From Cololabis saira (taxonomy: Eukaryota; Chordata; Actinopteri; Beloniformes; Belonidae): 64,000 nucleotides of DNA. The notes beneath the pieces are model-generated. The model was not told the origin of the DNA and searched no databases. It saw only the letters and a program-made list of their open reading frames with translations. The DNA is taken from NCBI RefSeq assembly GCF_033807715.1, contig NC_084597.1:7830369-7894368 (forward strand). The letters are read 5' to 3'. The position numbers and the translations under genes are program-made. Of the stretch, positions 36,552 to 47,723 are shown piece after piece (the stretch's first letter is position 1; the number at the start of each line of letters is the position of its first letter).

Positions 36552-36853
36552 CTAGGATTCAGTCTTTTTCTTGTTTTTCTTTAGGAAGGAAGGAGTGCGG
36601 AACTTCTTTTTCTTTTTGGAGGGTGATTTGCTGGGAGAATCGTCCCCCTCCTGGTCCCCAGCATCCACGGGCTCCTCCCCCTCGGCTTCGGCTGCGTCAG
36701 CGACGACGGGGACGGCGTCTTCGACGACAGGGACGGCGTCTTCGACAGGAAGTGCTGGAGCGTCGGAGGGGTCGTCGGGCGTCAAATCGGGAAGGGTCTG
36801 TCTCAGGGTGGCAGCGTCGCTTTCATCCTTATAGGTCTGTTCAGGCAAGGACT
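36552..36853 (-). CDS. add1: add1 last coding exon (tail with MARCKS-related domain)
   Basis: After an acceptor ending CCCCCTGCCAG, the exon opens in phase 1 (AG TCC TTG) and encodes about 100 residues to TAG at 36554-36552. It holds DESDAATLRQTLPDLTPDD, an acidic Asp/Ala/Glu/Val-rich stretch with two EDAVPVV repeats, then SPSKSPSKKKKKFRTPSFLK and KNKKKTES. The basic end is the MARCKS-related domain, which binds calmodulin and is needed for actin capping and spectrin recruitment; the serine in RTPSF is the residue phosphorylated by protein kinase C in mammalian adducins. Joined to the exon at 45259 it reads IRAEE-ESLPEQTYK. If the 34-nt exon is included, this frame is not translated. Confidence 0.95.
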
Positions 36854-36912
36854 CTGGCAGGGGGAGGATGGAGAGAGTCAGTGATCTCAGAAGACAAAGT
36901 CATATCAACATA

Positions 36913-37656
36913 GGTCCGTGGACTTCACGGCCATCGGTTTTTTGTTGTGAAATGACAAAATAAAAATAGAGAAATAATCCAAAATAATCCGTTTCCCATC
37001 TTTTGTTTTGATAATGAAAAACGGAAAACGGATCGTTATCCATTATCCATTGGGAAATCCATTGGAAATTGGGAATTAAAACAGCGAGTGGAAAACGCTT
37101 TTCTCTATTTCCTATTCGTTTCCAACGGGGGGGGCAGTATGTTAGAGTTCAGTTTATGTTATTGATTGGATGCTGCTTTTTTTTTGACGCTGCAGCTGAA
37201 CGGACTGTCACAACATCACTGCAGTTTCATGACGGAGTGAAGACAGATTACAGATTAAACTCATGGTTTCATATTTGATTTATTTTCTGTTTCAACATTA
37301 AAAAAATCTAAAACTGTTAATTTTCAATCTGATGAACAAAAGAACCAGAAACAACTTTCTTCATTTATTACTGCGCATGTGCAATCCCCGCCATTTGTCC
37401 AATCCTTGTTTTCAGTATCCTTGGAAACAAATAGGAAATAGAGAAAAGAGTTTTCCACTCGCTGTTTTAATTCCCAATTTCGATTTTCAAACACATCAAT
37501 GAAATTGGATAACGGATAATGGATAATGGATAACGATCCGTTTTCCGTTTTTTATTATCAAAACAAAAGATGGGGAATGGATTATTTTGGTTTATTTCTC
37601 TATTTTTAATTTGTCATTTGAAAACAAAAAACGGATGGCCGTGAAGTACACGGACC
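36913..37656. mobile_element. Foldback element beside the last add1 acceptor
   Basis: Long inverted arms start GGTCCGTGGACTTCACGGCC and end GGCCGTGAAGTACACGGACC. They extend for roughly 250-300 bp through AACGGATCGTTATCCATTAT-type repeats and CCACTCGCTGTTTTAATTCC. A perfect 6-bp duplication AACATA flanks it (36907-36912 and 37657-37662). It lies 60 bp upstream of the last coding exon, inside the intron. Confidence 0.85.
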
Positions 37657-37662
37657 AACATA

Positions 37663-38901
37663 GCTGCTACAAACCAACCACTGGGTAAGAGTCACGCCAT
37701 TTTCTAGTTGAGGCTGAAGGAATAACTGTCTGACACTTCCACAGGCAACACTCTCATTAAAAGCCAGAAAGAAGTCATAAAAATGACCTAAATAATTACA
37801 ATTCATAACAATTCACCTAAGTGTGCATCCATCTTGTTGTAGAAGCCAAACCAAGAGGCGTTTTTTAATATCACACACAACTGCAAAGGAAAACGCATTT
37901 CCCATTCATCACTTTATGTCTTTCTGACGCCCAAGCTTTTTGTTTTACCTTCATTTGTACAGGCAAATCTTAACGAGTGCAGTTCCTTTGTTCATTTGTA
38001 CCCTGTGTACAAATAAATAAATACATAAAAATAATAGTAACAATGATTAAGAAACTTTCAATCAAAAATGTAAAAATCAAACCACACGTGTTTAGTCCAG
38101 TAGGGGATAAGGGGGAATTAATTCAAACCAGAGCAGCGCTCACAAAAGCAATCAATCAGTTATCAGCAGGAGCCACAGAGTCTTAATCGGTAAGTAGAAT
38201 GTTACGTTGGACTGCTTTCTAGTCCAGATGCTGGGAGTACAGATGTGGTGTAGACAGCGTTTGCTTAGTAAGGCTCAATTTCTGCAAACAAGAAATACAA
38301 GCTGCTTCAATTTTCTTCCAATAGTGTTCCAGAAAAAATATTGTATTCAGTTAGAAAAGAAACTAGAGAATTTGACCTTATTTTGGGGACTTTTTTGGGA
38401 TTTTTTGCCTTTAATGGACTAATGATCTGAATCATCTACTATATTAATGAATGTGTTTACACAGGAGTTGATTATTTAATGTATTATTCATTTTTGTTCT
38501 AGTATTGACAGACATATGTTAAATGATTTTGAATGATGTAATTTATTGACCATATGGGAGAGGGAAGGGGAGAGGGTGTGCTGTTGTTTTTTATTTTTAT
38601 TTACTTTTTATTATTATTATTTTTATTATTATTATTGATTTATTTTGGTTTAATTAATGTTATGAAAAGTAAAAAAAGGGGGGGAAATATTGATAATTAT
38701 ATTATTATAAATCTTATTTCTTTTTTTTAATGCCCTCAATAAAGACATCTATACAAAAAAAAAATAGTGTTGCAGGAAGATCTTTTTTTTTTTTTTTTAA
38801 ATTGTGCTTAAAGCAAAAACCCAATCCATCTGAGTGCAGAATATTTACAAAAATATCTACTCCGCCCATGTAGTTACCTACGTTAAAGTACAGTAAGCCT
38901 G

Positions 38902-38945
<44 letters not shown>

Positions 38946-39930
38946 CTCTGTAGCAAAAACAAGCCTAGGTATATTGTTAAGATGAAAAGGAGTCTAAACT
39001 TTCATTAGAAACTTTTCATTAGTTTGAAGCAAAATGACAAGTAATGTGATCAAAATAGTGTCATTTTAAGCTTCTGACCAGACTCAAAACTGTCCTTCCA
39101 CTTAAGTGATATTGTCACAGAATGAGGTCATTCTAACTTAAAGCATATAAAAAGAACTGCCCTTTATAAGACAAATAATCATAGTTGGTAACTTTTTTAA
39201 TTTTTTTTTTTTTAAATATATAACATTTTTTCTTTATATTTTCCGATAACCCTCAAGTATTTTATTGACCACCCAAGACAAGGGTTAAAATATTAATTTA
39301 TGTTAGATCTACTTCTACTGAATAAGAATAATTGAATGAACATTTAAACTGGTCATCATGTAATTATTAGAGCAGAGTTGTTGTAACTCTGGGCTGTTTC
39401 TTCCAATACTCCAATCACAGAGGTTTGCGTTGCATCCAGCTCAAGTTTAACAAACAGCATCTAAAATCACTCCTATAAGCTGCTACACTACAGCCAACGC
39501 TACGCTGTGAAACACCAGCATTTTGTCTTTATTTTACACCACTGTACAGGACGTAGCTGAACGACAGACAGATAAAAATGGAGACCAATCAGCACGCAGC
39601 CAAACGCTTCAAGCTAAACCAACAGCAGCCAGTTTGGTTGGAAAGCCACACTGAAATAAAGCACTGATGTACCTGGTAAAGGACCCGCCTGTAAGACAGA
39701 CATTTTAACACATTTTTAAAGCATTACAGGATTCCTTAACAAGACAGAAGATTATAAACATTTAGACATGTGCTCGTGTGCAAAGAGAGGCTGGTTAATT
39801 TGAGTGGGTAACTGTCAGGAAGGTAAGAGAAGTTATCTAACATACAAGACTGAGCAGGATGTGGGGGTTACTTCAGGAACGTCCTCCACTTTCGTCACCA
39901 TCAATCAGCTTAATGGGACCTAAATGTATG
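37663..39930 (-). other. add1 intron sequence, unassigned
   Basis: AT-rich intron with an (AT)n tract at 38907-38941 and T/A-runs near 38785-38800 and 39199-39212. No exon-like open segment with splice signals was found. Confidence 0.5.
38907..38941. repeat. (AT)n microsatellite
   Basis: About 17 AT dinucleotides in the add1 intron. Confidence 0.9.
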
Positions 39931-40249
39931 ATATTACATGGAGTAAGATAACTTCCAAAAAGATGTGTCCATGTTATAACTATTCGTATTCGTAATGATA
40001 AACATTTGTATGTAAATAAAAAGTTGTACCCAAAATTCTGCTGTCACACACATGAGTCTGATAAATTATTAGGGTTAGGATTGTTTTTATGTGAGTATGA
40101 ATCTAAAAGCTGTGAGTGCAAAGTCTTGTGAATACAACTGTAATTTCTACGACTACGAGTCTTCACTGTGAACACGAATTCAAGTTTATGGGTACGAGTC
40201 GAAAAACTGTTGAAATGACGTCACAGGCAGGTCAAAGCATAGACATAAG

Positions 40250-40665
40250 AAAAATAGAGAAACATATTTTCTCATCAACAAAACATGTTATTTACTTGTC
40301 TGAAAAATGGCAAAAATAAGAACTTTATTGATCCCACATAGGAGAAATTTGTGTTATATCTGCTATAGAGAACAAGGTAGTGCCAAAAAACAATATATAT
40401 CCCCCTCACAAGAATAAGAAAAATATAGAAAAATAGATCAACAAAACATATTTAAAATTTTTCAAATAACAAAATAACATATTTGAACCATTTTTCAGAC
40501 AATAAAATAATTGAAAAATGTGAAAAATAGTTAAAATATGTTATTTTGTTACTTGAAAATGTAAAAATATGTTTTGTTGATGAGAAAATATGTTTCTTTA
40601 TTTTTCTTATTTTTGTGATTACTCCTATGTGGGATCAATAAAGTTCTTATTTTTGCCATCTGAGA
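40250..40665. repeat. Inner palindrome with LINE-tail-like ends
   Basis: TGGCAAAAATAAGAACTTTA near 40308 is mirrored by TAAAGTTCTTATTTTTGCCA near 40640, and CTCATCAACAAAACATG by TGTTTTGTTGATGAGAA. The segment TTTATTGATCCCACATAGGA resembles the LINE tail at 19670. It may be two LINE tails in opposite orientation or a short foldback element. Confidence 0.6.
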
Positions 40666-40800
40666 AAATTAAATATATTATATTTGGTGCCTAACTGTTT
40701 CCCAAGAATATTAGTGCGTGTTTGAATGAATAAATGAGACGTAAAATGTAAATTTCTTTGTAGAAAGGCGCTTTATGAAAATAAGTCCATTTACTTGTAT

Positions 40801-41516
40801 TACCGTATTTTCCGCACTATAAGGCGCACCTTAAAGCCTTTCATTTTCTCAAAAACCAGCAGTGTGCCTTATATATGATCATTACGGTAATTTCTGTTAC
40901 TGTAGTCAGGGGGATTGTGGGTAATGTAGTTGGTGTCGCCGAAGTAACGGCACTAAAAATGTCAGGAATCGTCACAGACGTTCAAGACAACAGCAGCGAC
41001 GCTGACTCGCATAATAGCGACTTTGACGAGACGGAGCAAAGCTAGTTTTTATTTTGTTAATAAAGTTCGACATACGGTACTTTTCTTCTTGTTTTTTTTT
41101 TTTGCATTTGCTGTAGGATTTTGTTGCATTTCCTGTAGAGCAGCTCCATCAGGTAGATACGTAACTCAACCCCAGCCACTATAGTACTGTAGTTTACCAT
41201 ATATTTAGTGCGCCTTATATATGGAAAACGTTTTTTTTTTTTTTTTTTTTTTTAAAGGTTTTTTTGGGCTCTAGTGGCCCTTTATTGGAGATGCAGATTG
41301 GAAAGGGGTAGAGAGAAAGAATGGGGAAGACACGCAGCAAAGGTGCGCGGACTGGATTCGAACCCGCGACCGCTGCAGGAGGACTGTAGCCTCAATATAT
41401 GGCCCGCTGCTTAACCCACTGCGCCACCAAGCGGCCCGGAAAACGTTTTTAAATATGTCATTCATTGAAGGTGCGCCTTATAATACGGTGCACCTTATAG
41501 TGCGGAACATACGGTA
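40801..41516. mobile_element. pogo-like MITE
   Basis: The left end TACCGTATTTTCCGCACTAT and the inverted right end TACCGTATGTTCCGCACTAT, both followed by AAGG-type GCGCACC motifs, are close relatives of the pogo ends at 10153-11353. The interior has a short frame, MSGIVTDVQDNSSDADSHNS and onward to TAG at 41043-41045, resembling the acidic C-terminal tail of such transposases. A SINE is inserted at 41236-41437. Confidence 0.72.
41236..41437 (-). mobile_element. tRNA-derived SINE
   Basis: On the minus strand the head reads GGCCGCTTGGTGGCGCAGTG with an A box (TGGCGCAGTGG), then a B box GGTTCGAATCC near 41352-41362, then a body and a poly-A tail (plus-strand T-run 41236-41253). A 13-bp target duplication GGAAAACGTTTTT flanks it (41223-41235 and 41438-41450), so it inserted by LINE machinery into the pogo-like MITE. 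It is a SINE2-type element, not a functional tRNA gene. Confidence 0.85.
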
Positions 41517-41936
41517 GTTTACAGCGCAGTCTTGAACATCCAATATGGCGGCTACGTTGACGCCATATTGGATGTGGCAGTTGTTTCAGCACTCGATGGG
41601 GCGTCTACGTATAAATGTCTATGCTGTTCCTGCCTGTGACGTCATTTCAACAGTTTTTCGACTCGTACCCACAAACTTGAATTCGTGTTCACAGTGAAGA
41701 CTCGTAGTCGTAGAAATTAGAGTTGTATTCACAAGACTTTGCACTCACAGCTTTTACATTCATACTCACATAAAAACAATCCTAACCCTAATAATTTATC
41801 AGACTCATGTGTGTGACAGCAGAATTTTGGGTACAACTTTTTTATTTACATACAAATGTTTATCATTATGAATACAAATAGTTATAACATGGACACATCT
41901 TTTTGGAAGTTATCTTACTCCATAATATTACAGTTG

Positions 41937-42225
41937 TAAAGGCAGAAAAAGGCAATTTGCCATGGTCATAATCTTGAAACAGTACCGTAAATTTACAGAG
42001 AGAGAGGAAGGAGCTCTGAAATAACCCCCATCAAGCCCAAAGTTAAAAGTTTCAGAGGCGTTCAGGTTAACAGTCACAAACCCCTACGACCAAGTTAGTT
42101 CAGACCACAGACCAGTTCTGCTACTGAAGCCATGCAAAGGAAAACAAAAGGGGTAATAACACAAGCGTGTGGAGGGTGACTGGTAATAAGGAGGGTGGCG
42201 AGGAGGTGGAACAGTACGTACTTAC
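41937..42225 (-). other. add1 intron sequence
   Basis: Unassigned intron sequence; no further repeat end seen. Confidence 0.45.
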
Positions 42226-42259
42226 TATGGCAACAGGTACTCTTTTGTATTTCCATCTC
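42226..42259 (-). CDS. add1: add1 alternative 34-nt exon (short C-terminus)
   Basis: A polypyrimidine-rich acceptor (TGCTTTTTCTTCTTTG upstream, then ATCAAAG) is followed by 34 nt encoding, in phase 1, GDGNTKEYLLP, and then a consensus donor GTAAGT at 42225. The exon ends in TA; splicing to the last exon, which starts AG, completes a TAA stop at the junction. Including it removes the MARCKS-related tail. Mammalian ADD1 has an exon at the same place giving the near-identical ending GDGCAREYLLP (recalled, not searched). That match and the exact gene position support a conserved alternative exon. Alternatively the transcripts could be substrates for decay, but the stop is close to the last junction, so a protein isoform is more likely. 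Confidence 0.88.
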
Positions 42260-42848
42260 CTTTGATTGTAATCGCAGCCACAAAGAAGAAAAAGCACAAG
42301 TAGAAACAAATGTCTATGCAGATCAAAACACAGGCACTGTGTGTTAACTCAAACAAAAATAAAGAAAATGTAAAAGAAAATAAAGAGGAGAAATAAAAAA
42401 TAAAGGAAATGAATGGTTGGAAACCATTCGTAGCAGACCCCATCACTTAAAAAATAAAAATGGAGAATGGTATTGAAGGGGGAGAGGAAATGCCGAACAG
42501 AGACGTATGTTATAACAGTTCTGATATCAGATTACACCTCCGTTCAATAATGCCCTTCTCTTCCCTTCTGTTTGAGTGATATAATTCATTAAACTGTTTA
42601 ATAAAAACTACTAATTATGACCTTTTTTCCCCACTGAAAGGTCAGTTTTAGTATCATTTTGAATGATACTGCTGACGTAGGTGTAATCCAACGGTAATAA
42701 AGACCAAGAGGGACGAATAAAAAGCTCTGTCCTGTGGTCTATCACCTTTACTTTCTCATCGTCTCTTCTAGGGCCAGTCCTTACACTGGAAACCCATTAC
42801 CGACTAAATAACTGCTCAAATTACAAAAATTTAATTCTCATTTTTTAA
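42260..42848 (-). other. add1 intron sequence
   Basis: Unassigned intron sequence. The minus-strand open frames at 42095-42446 are extensions of the short exon into intron and are not separate genes. Confidence 0.45.
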
Positions 42849-42967
42849 ATAGAGGGAATGCGCATGACGTCACAGATGCGACTTCACAGCGGGTTACGCT
42901 CACTGAGTGGTAGAAAGACTGAGTGGCAGCGTAAACTTTCAGTTAGAGCAACTGGAAAACATCTTAA

Positions 42968-43642
42968 ATGGGAAAGAGCTGTTGTGCGATCGACTGTACT
43001 CATAGATTTAGCAAGAAATCAGAGTTATCGTTTTACAGTAGTGATGCACCGATTGTTTGGTAACCGAAATTGTTCGGCCGAAAATGGCAAAAAAACACTT
43101 TCGGTGTTCGGTGGAATAAGTGGGGAAAAAAAAACGAACAATTAATAACAGCATTGTAAAATAAGGAAATAGACTGACCGCTCCGTCCTGTAACGTTGCA
43201 CACTACATAAATCGTTGGCCAACCAAAAAGTAACCACATAAGAACATTCACCAGGAGGTGGAACCAAAACAACATAATGCTGGGAAATTAAAACATTTTC
43301 ATTTTTTTATGTTCAATAAATATTTTCTACCTTGTAATTTTGTAAAAGATTTTTTTCTTTGAAAAGCATGCCTAAATCAAATGTATTTGATTTATGCAAT
43401 GGTGAAAAAATTGGCAAAATAAATGAAAAACTGCTGAAGAACCATGTTCGGTATTGTTCGGTATTCGGCCAAGTGTTTATTATTATTTTCGGTTTCGGCC
43501 ACAAATTTTCATTTCGGTGCATCACTATTTTACAGACTGCCAAAAAATAAGCTTAAGAGAGACAAATGGATCGCTGCAATTCGTAGAAACAACTGGATTC
43601 CAGGCACCGAAACGTGGATTTGCGGTTCCCATTTTGTATCAG
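42968..43642 (+). pseudogene. THAP-domain exon split by a hAT insertion
   Basis: 42968-43038 encodes MGKSCCAIDCTHRFSKKSEL and SFY. Resuming after the hAT element at 43536 the frame continues RLPKNKLKRDKWIAAIRRNN, WIPGTETWICGSHFVSG, to a donor-like GTAATG at 43643. Together this is a complete THAP zinc finger with the C2CH pattern (CxxxxC, then CxxH in CGSH) and the conserved Trp and Pro positions. The 8-bp duplication TTTTACAG codes the junction residues, so the exon was intact before the insertion. Found in antisense orientation inside an add1 intron. Confidence 0.75.
43039..43527. mobile_element. hAT MITE, TAGTGATGCACCGA family, complete copy
   Basis: Ends TAGTGATGCACCGA and TTCGGTGCATCACTA are inverted repeats with the perfect 8-bp duplication TTTTACAG (43031-43038 and 43528-43535). 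Related partial copies occur at 18565-18635 and 47724-48081. Interior motifs are TTCGG/CCGAA repeats. Confidence 0.9.
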
Positions 43643-43843
43643 GTAATGTTGGATTTTTGGGTAGCTAACGTTAAACGGTTAAATCATAAAGTTCGGTGTC
43701 CTCATCACTTTAATTTCTCCAACAAATCCTGCCTTGAAGTCAGACCAAGCGTCAAGACTTTTGTAAGCCTTCAGGCTTTGCCTCGTGTATTTCCCCGGTG
43801 TAGAAATTAAGTACATATAAATATCAGGAAACTGGATTCGTGG

Positions 43844-43975
43844 CCAAATATTAATGTCCATGGACCACTGGTTCTTGGTAACTGTACCAAATATTAATGT
43901 CCATGGACCACTGGTTCTTGGTAACTGTACCAAATATTAATGTCCATGGACCACTGGTTCTTGGGGTAACTGTAC
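43844..43975. repeat. 43-bp tandem repeat, three units
   Basis: Three copies of a unit starting CCAAATATTAATGTCCATGG and ending TTGGTAACTGTA; the third has two extra G residues. Confidence 0.9.
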
Positions 43976-44139
43976 GGGTCACTGTCAAGTCCAACTGCCT
44001 TTAATTTAAGCCCATAATCGGCTGTTATCCCGTCTTCTCTACTAGTTGCAGCCATTTTTGCAGATGTTTTGCCACTCAGTGCTAAGAGTAAGGGGGCGTG
44101 GTCCAGTGGGAAAGTGACGTCAATGCATTCACTCTATAT

Positions 44140-44988
44140 CAGGGGTGTCAAACTCATTTTGCTTGGCGGGCCGGATTTGACCAATTTTTTTCTCGCGGGC
44201 CGCACGCTCAAAATAACAAAAACGGTGCAAATTTTTTTTTTCAAATTCTTTTTTTTTTACTATTGTTATCTAATCCAATATCAGTTTAGTTAATTTTAAA
44301 GGAAATATGCACTTTGTTTACACTCTAATTATGTAAAATATATTTCCTCAGGATCTTTTCTTGAAATTTCTCGTTTTTTTTTTAATGATGTAAGATACTT
44401 TTAATCATTTTACAAAGATAAACAGAAACAAGTATGTTTTTTTTATATTTTGCTTTTTTATAGGAAATTTAATGAAAGCAAAATCTTTCTTATTACATCT
44501 GAGAGTGTTTTTTTTGTGATTTAGAGATTTTCCCAGTACAATTAAGTGTATTTATTTTTAAAAATTGGCGCGGATATTTACACCAGTGTGCCGAAAAAGT
44601 CAGCACTTCTCTTTTAACTGTTTTACTTTGTCACTATCCTCGTATTCAAAACTGAAATTCTCTGAATAAATATCTTCTATCATCTTTTTTAGCAGTGATA
44701 TTTTTCCTGCGAAAATATATAATAGTAGTCAGTTAATAAAAATAAACGACCGTCTACAAAGAAATAAAATCAGCAAATGCATTCTAGAAAACTAAAAACG
44801 TTTCGAAAACTGCTCTCTTTGTGGAATAACGATGGATTTGTAAAAGAAATATATTATCGATATCCTGTGATTCATGGCAATTATTTATGACTTCCTTTTT
44901 AGTAAATTAACATTTCGGTTTTTTGCGTTGGAAACTTCTAGCGGGCCGCATGAAAATCTCTCTGCAGGCCGCACATTTGACACCCCTG
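44140..44988. mobile_element. hAT MITE, CAGGGGTGTCAAAC family, long copy
   Basis: Ends CAGGGGTGTCAAAC and (inverted) CAGGGGTGTCAAAT carry an 8-bp duplication CTCTATAT (44132-44139 and 44989-44996). GGCGGGCCGGATTT and GCGGGCCGCATGAAAATCTC motifs lie near the ends. The shorter relative at 59961 lacks about 350 bp of the interior. Confidence 0.9.
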
Positions 44989-45258
44989 CTCTATATGTAT
45001 ATTAAAAAAAGGAAAAAAAAAAAAGTCCTCTTGGCCTGTTATTACAGAAACGCAGCCCTTGTAGTATTATTATTATTATTATTATTAAAAGACCACAACA
45101 CAATGACCCCCCCGAGCCAGAAGACAGGCGAGCAGTGGAGGAGGAGGAGCCTCAGCCATCCCAGACCATAGAAACATAGAAACCGCGTGCCAGAGAACTG
45201 GAGAAACCCATGCTGGTTCAGGCAGGACCAAGAGCCGGGCGTCGTCAGGCCGACTTAC

Positions 45259-45348
45259 CCTCCTCTGCTCTGATGGGGGTGCTAGGGGGCGTGGACGTGG
45301 GTTTTGGGGCGCTGGCCTCGTCGTCACACTCCATTTGTTGGTCTGCAT
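45259..45348 (-). CDS. add1: add1 tail exon (PPSTPI exon)
   Basis: Acceptor TTTTTCTTTCAG, 90 nt in phase 1/1, donor GTAAGT. It encodes ADQQMECDDEASAPKPTSTP then PSTPIRAEE. The PPSTPI segment matches the tail of vertebrate alpha-adducin just before the last exon. The preceding acidic residues are fish-specific as far as I can judge. It can be preceded by the exon at 50967 directly or by the 309-nt exon, since both leave a G in phase 1. Confidence 0.93.
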
Positions 45349-45608
45349 CTGAAAGAAAAATAAGCAGTGAAAAAAAACCCAAACAAAAACTATTTTACAC
45401 AAATAAATAGAAAACATTAAAGGGTGAAATACTTTAATTTGACGTCAAATTGCACAAGTGCAAACGTTAGCCACGCCTCTTTTAAACCTTTTGCTAAAGA
45501 CATGAGAATCATCTGATCAAAGTGGGTCTTAGTATTAGGAAAATAAAACCTCAGACAAACATAACTTTATCCACTGTGATAAATGAAAAAAGGAGAAAAA
45601 AAAAATTG

Positions 45609-46146
45609 TACCGTATTGTCCCGAATATAAGACGACCCCGATTATAAGACGACCCCCTCTTTTTCAAGACTCAAGTTTGAAGAAAGACTTTTTGAACACC
45701 AAATTCAATTTTTATACAGAAAATAATTACTTTACATCTGAAACAAATGATTATAACAATATATTCGAGAGAAAAAGCATGTTATTTTGCCTCATTGAAA
45801 TCATTATCTTGAAGTTTGCATCATAACTTCTCCTCAGCTGCCGGTTAACCTGCCGATCTTCCACCCACTTTTCTCCAGATTGTCGCTACGTTTCTCCACT
45901 TTCTGTTATCTCTTCTCTTATTTTCTTCTCTTTTCTTTCTTATACTATTTTTTTTATTTTTCTTCTTGGTGACAGGGGTTCGCTTTGGCCTGGGGAGTTT
46001 AGTTCAGCATTCGCTTTAAAGATATCTGGCGCCATCTAGTGTTGTGAATGGGTATAACGTCTAGACCCCGAATGTAAGACGACCCACACTTTTTCAGTCT
46101 TATTTCAATGCAAAAAACACCGTCTTATATTCAGGCCAATACGGTA
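45609..46146. mobile_element. pogo-like MITE, GTCTTATA family
   Basis: The left end TACCGTATTGTCCCGAATAT and the inverted right end TACCGTATTGGCCTGAATAT are inverted repeats with TA at both ends; AAGACGACCCC motifs occur in both arms. No coding capacity. Confidence 0.75.
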
Positions 46147-46496
46147 ATTAATAAAAATGATGTGGTCAATACTAAATACTCCATATCTGTACCATAGGAT
46201 TTGAGTTGCTCAACAACACTTGATGAACTAATCAGCATGTGTGTCAGTCTCGACAAAAGAAAACATTTGGGCAGTTTGCTGGAGTAAACCATTCAGGTTT
46301 GTTATTACAATGCCAGGAGGGAAAGACATAAGCAAAGGCCTTGCCCATGAGCAACTGTTTCTAGTCATCAGTCAGTAAAGGGTTACAAATCCATGTCTAG
46401 AAAGGCAGAATTAAGGTTTTAAAGATCTCAAACTGGTTTAAACGCTGTGGCGGTACTCTGAGAGGCTTATAAAAAGAGCCAATTATGACTGCTTGA
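46147..46496 (-). other. add1 intron sequence
   Basis: Unassigned intron sequence. Confidence 0.4.
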
Positions 46497-46900
<404 letters not shown>

Positions 46901-47521
46901 CTGGTTGGTGAAAAAAAAGTTACATCATGTTGTTTGTCTGATGCTGTATTTCCCCAATAAATATACACAATTTAAAAAGGCAGGTTTAAAATAGTGTTAC
47001 TAACTTTTGCACTTAACTGTACATACAGCTGAAATTTGAAAAACAATATATTGGTTCAGAGAAGCAGCTCGAAACAAACACCAAAGACAACTAAAAAGAC
47101 CCAAATCAGGGAGAAAGCTTCAATCAAACACTTTTTAACACACTTCCCAATATACCAACCTTATAAATATATATTTTTTTCAATTTAAAAATCTGTAAGC
47201 CCTGATTTAAATGGTTATATTTGATGGAAATTAGAAGATGGAGATGACACCAACAGGTAACCAAGACAGGTTAGCAGGACATGAGGGAAAAACACTATTC
47301 CACATACTGCGATTGATTGGAAGTCTGAACTCAGGTGCAGCCTCCTTTGACTGAGTACAACACTTCTCTGCAGAGGTGAGGAGGGAGAAGTTAAGAGGGG
47401 GTGGGTTTTAGTGTTAAAATGAGCTCCAAACATCCTCTCTCCTCAGCTCTGCCCAAATCAAACTGCTCTGATGCCTTTTCGGACAAGACATCAGAGAAAA
47501 GGAATGAGGGGAGACCGGGGG
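46901..47521 (-). other. add1 intron sequence
   Basis: Unassigned, with no visible exon or repeat ends. Confidence 0.4.
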
Positions 47522-47723
47522 TAGTGCTGGGCGGTATACCGGTTCATACCGAATACCGGTGTTTATTTTTCTTATGATATTAATTTATCATATACCGTAA
47601 TACCGGTGAGTGTACAGTAGCGTACACAACGTTGGGAACGCCGCACGGCGCTACGTTCCGGGCCGCGCGGCGCGGCGGAACGTAGCTCCGCTGGACACTG
47701 TTTGTGAGGGGACTCTTTAGCAG

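Larger units (their letters stand above)
39931..41930. mobile_element. Long-arm TIR element, host of several nested elements
   Basis: Inverted arms of about 310-320 bp (39931-40252 and 41611-41930) share GGAGTAAGATAACTTCCAAA, CAAAATTCTGCTGTCACACA and AACTGTTGAAATGACGTCA. Between them lie a palindrome (40250-40665), a pogo-like MITE (40801-41516) and a SINE inside that MITE. Flanking duplications could not be fixed. All of it lies in the last large add1 intron. Confidence 0.75.
42850..44136 (+). mobile_element. P-element-like transposon relic with a THAP exon
   Basis: The left end TAGAGGGAATGCGCATGACG and the inverted right end TAGAGTGAATGCATTGACG are imperfect inverted repeats, each continuing into GACGTCAC. 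Inside is a THAP-domain exon on the plus strand. Two hAT elements have landed in it, one splitting the THAP exon (43039-43527) and one in its right terminus (44140-44988). No transposase catalytic domain remains. THAP plus terminal repeats suggests the P superfamily; this is inference. Confidence 0.55.

Noticed and set aside
41236..41437. A functional tRNA gene on the minus strand
   Set aside because: A and B boxes are present, but the body extends over 200 bp with a poly-A tail and a 13-bp target duplication; this is a tRNA-derived SINE.
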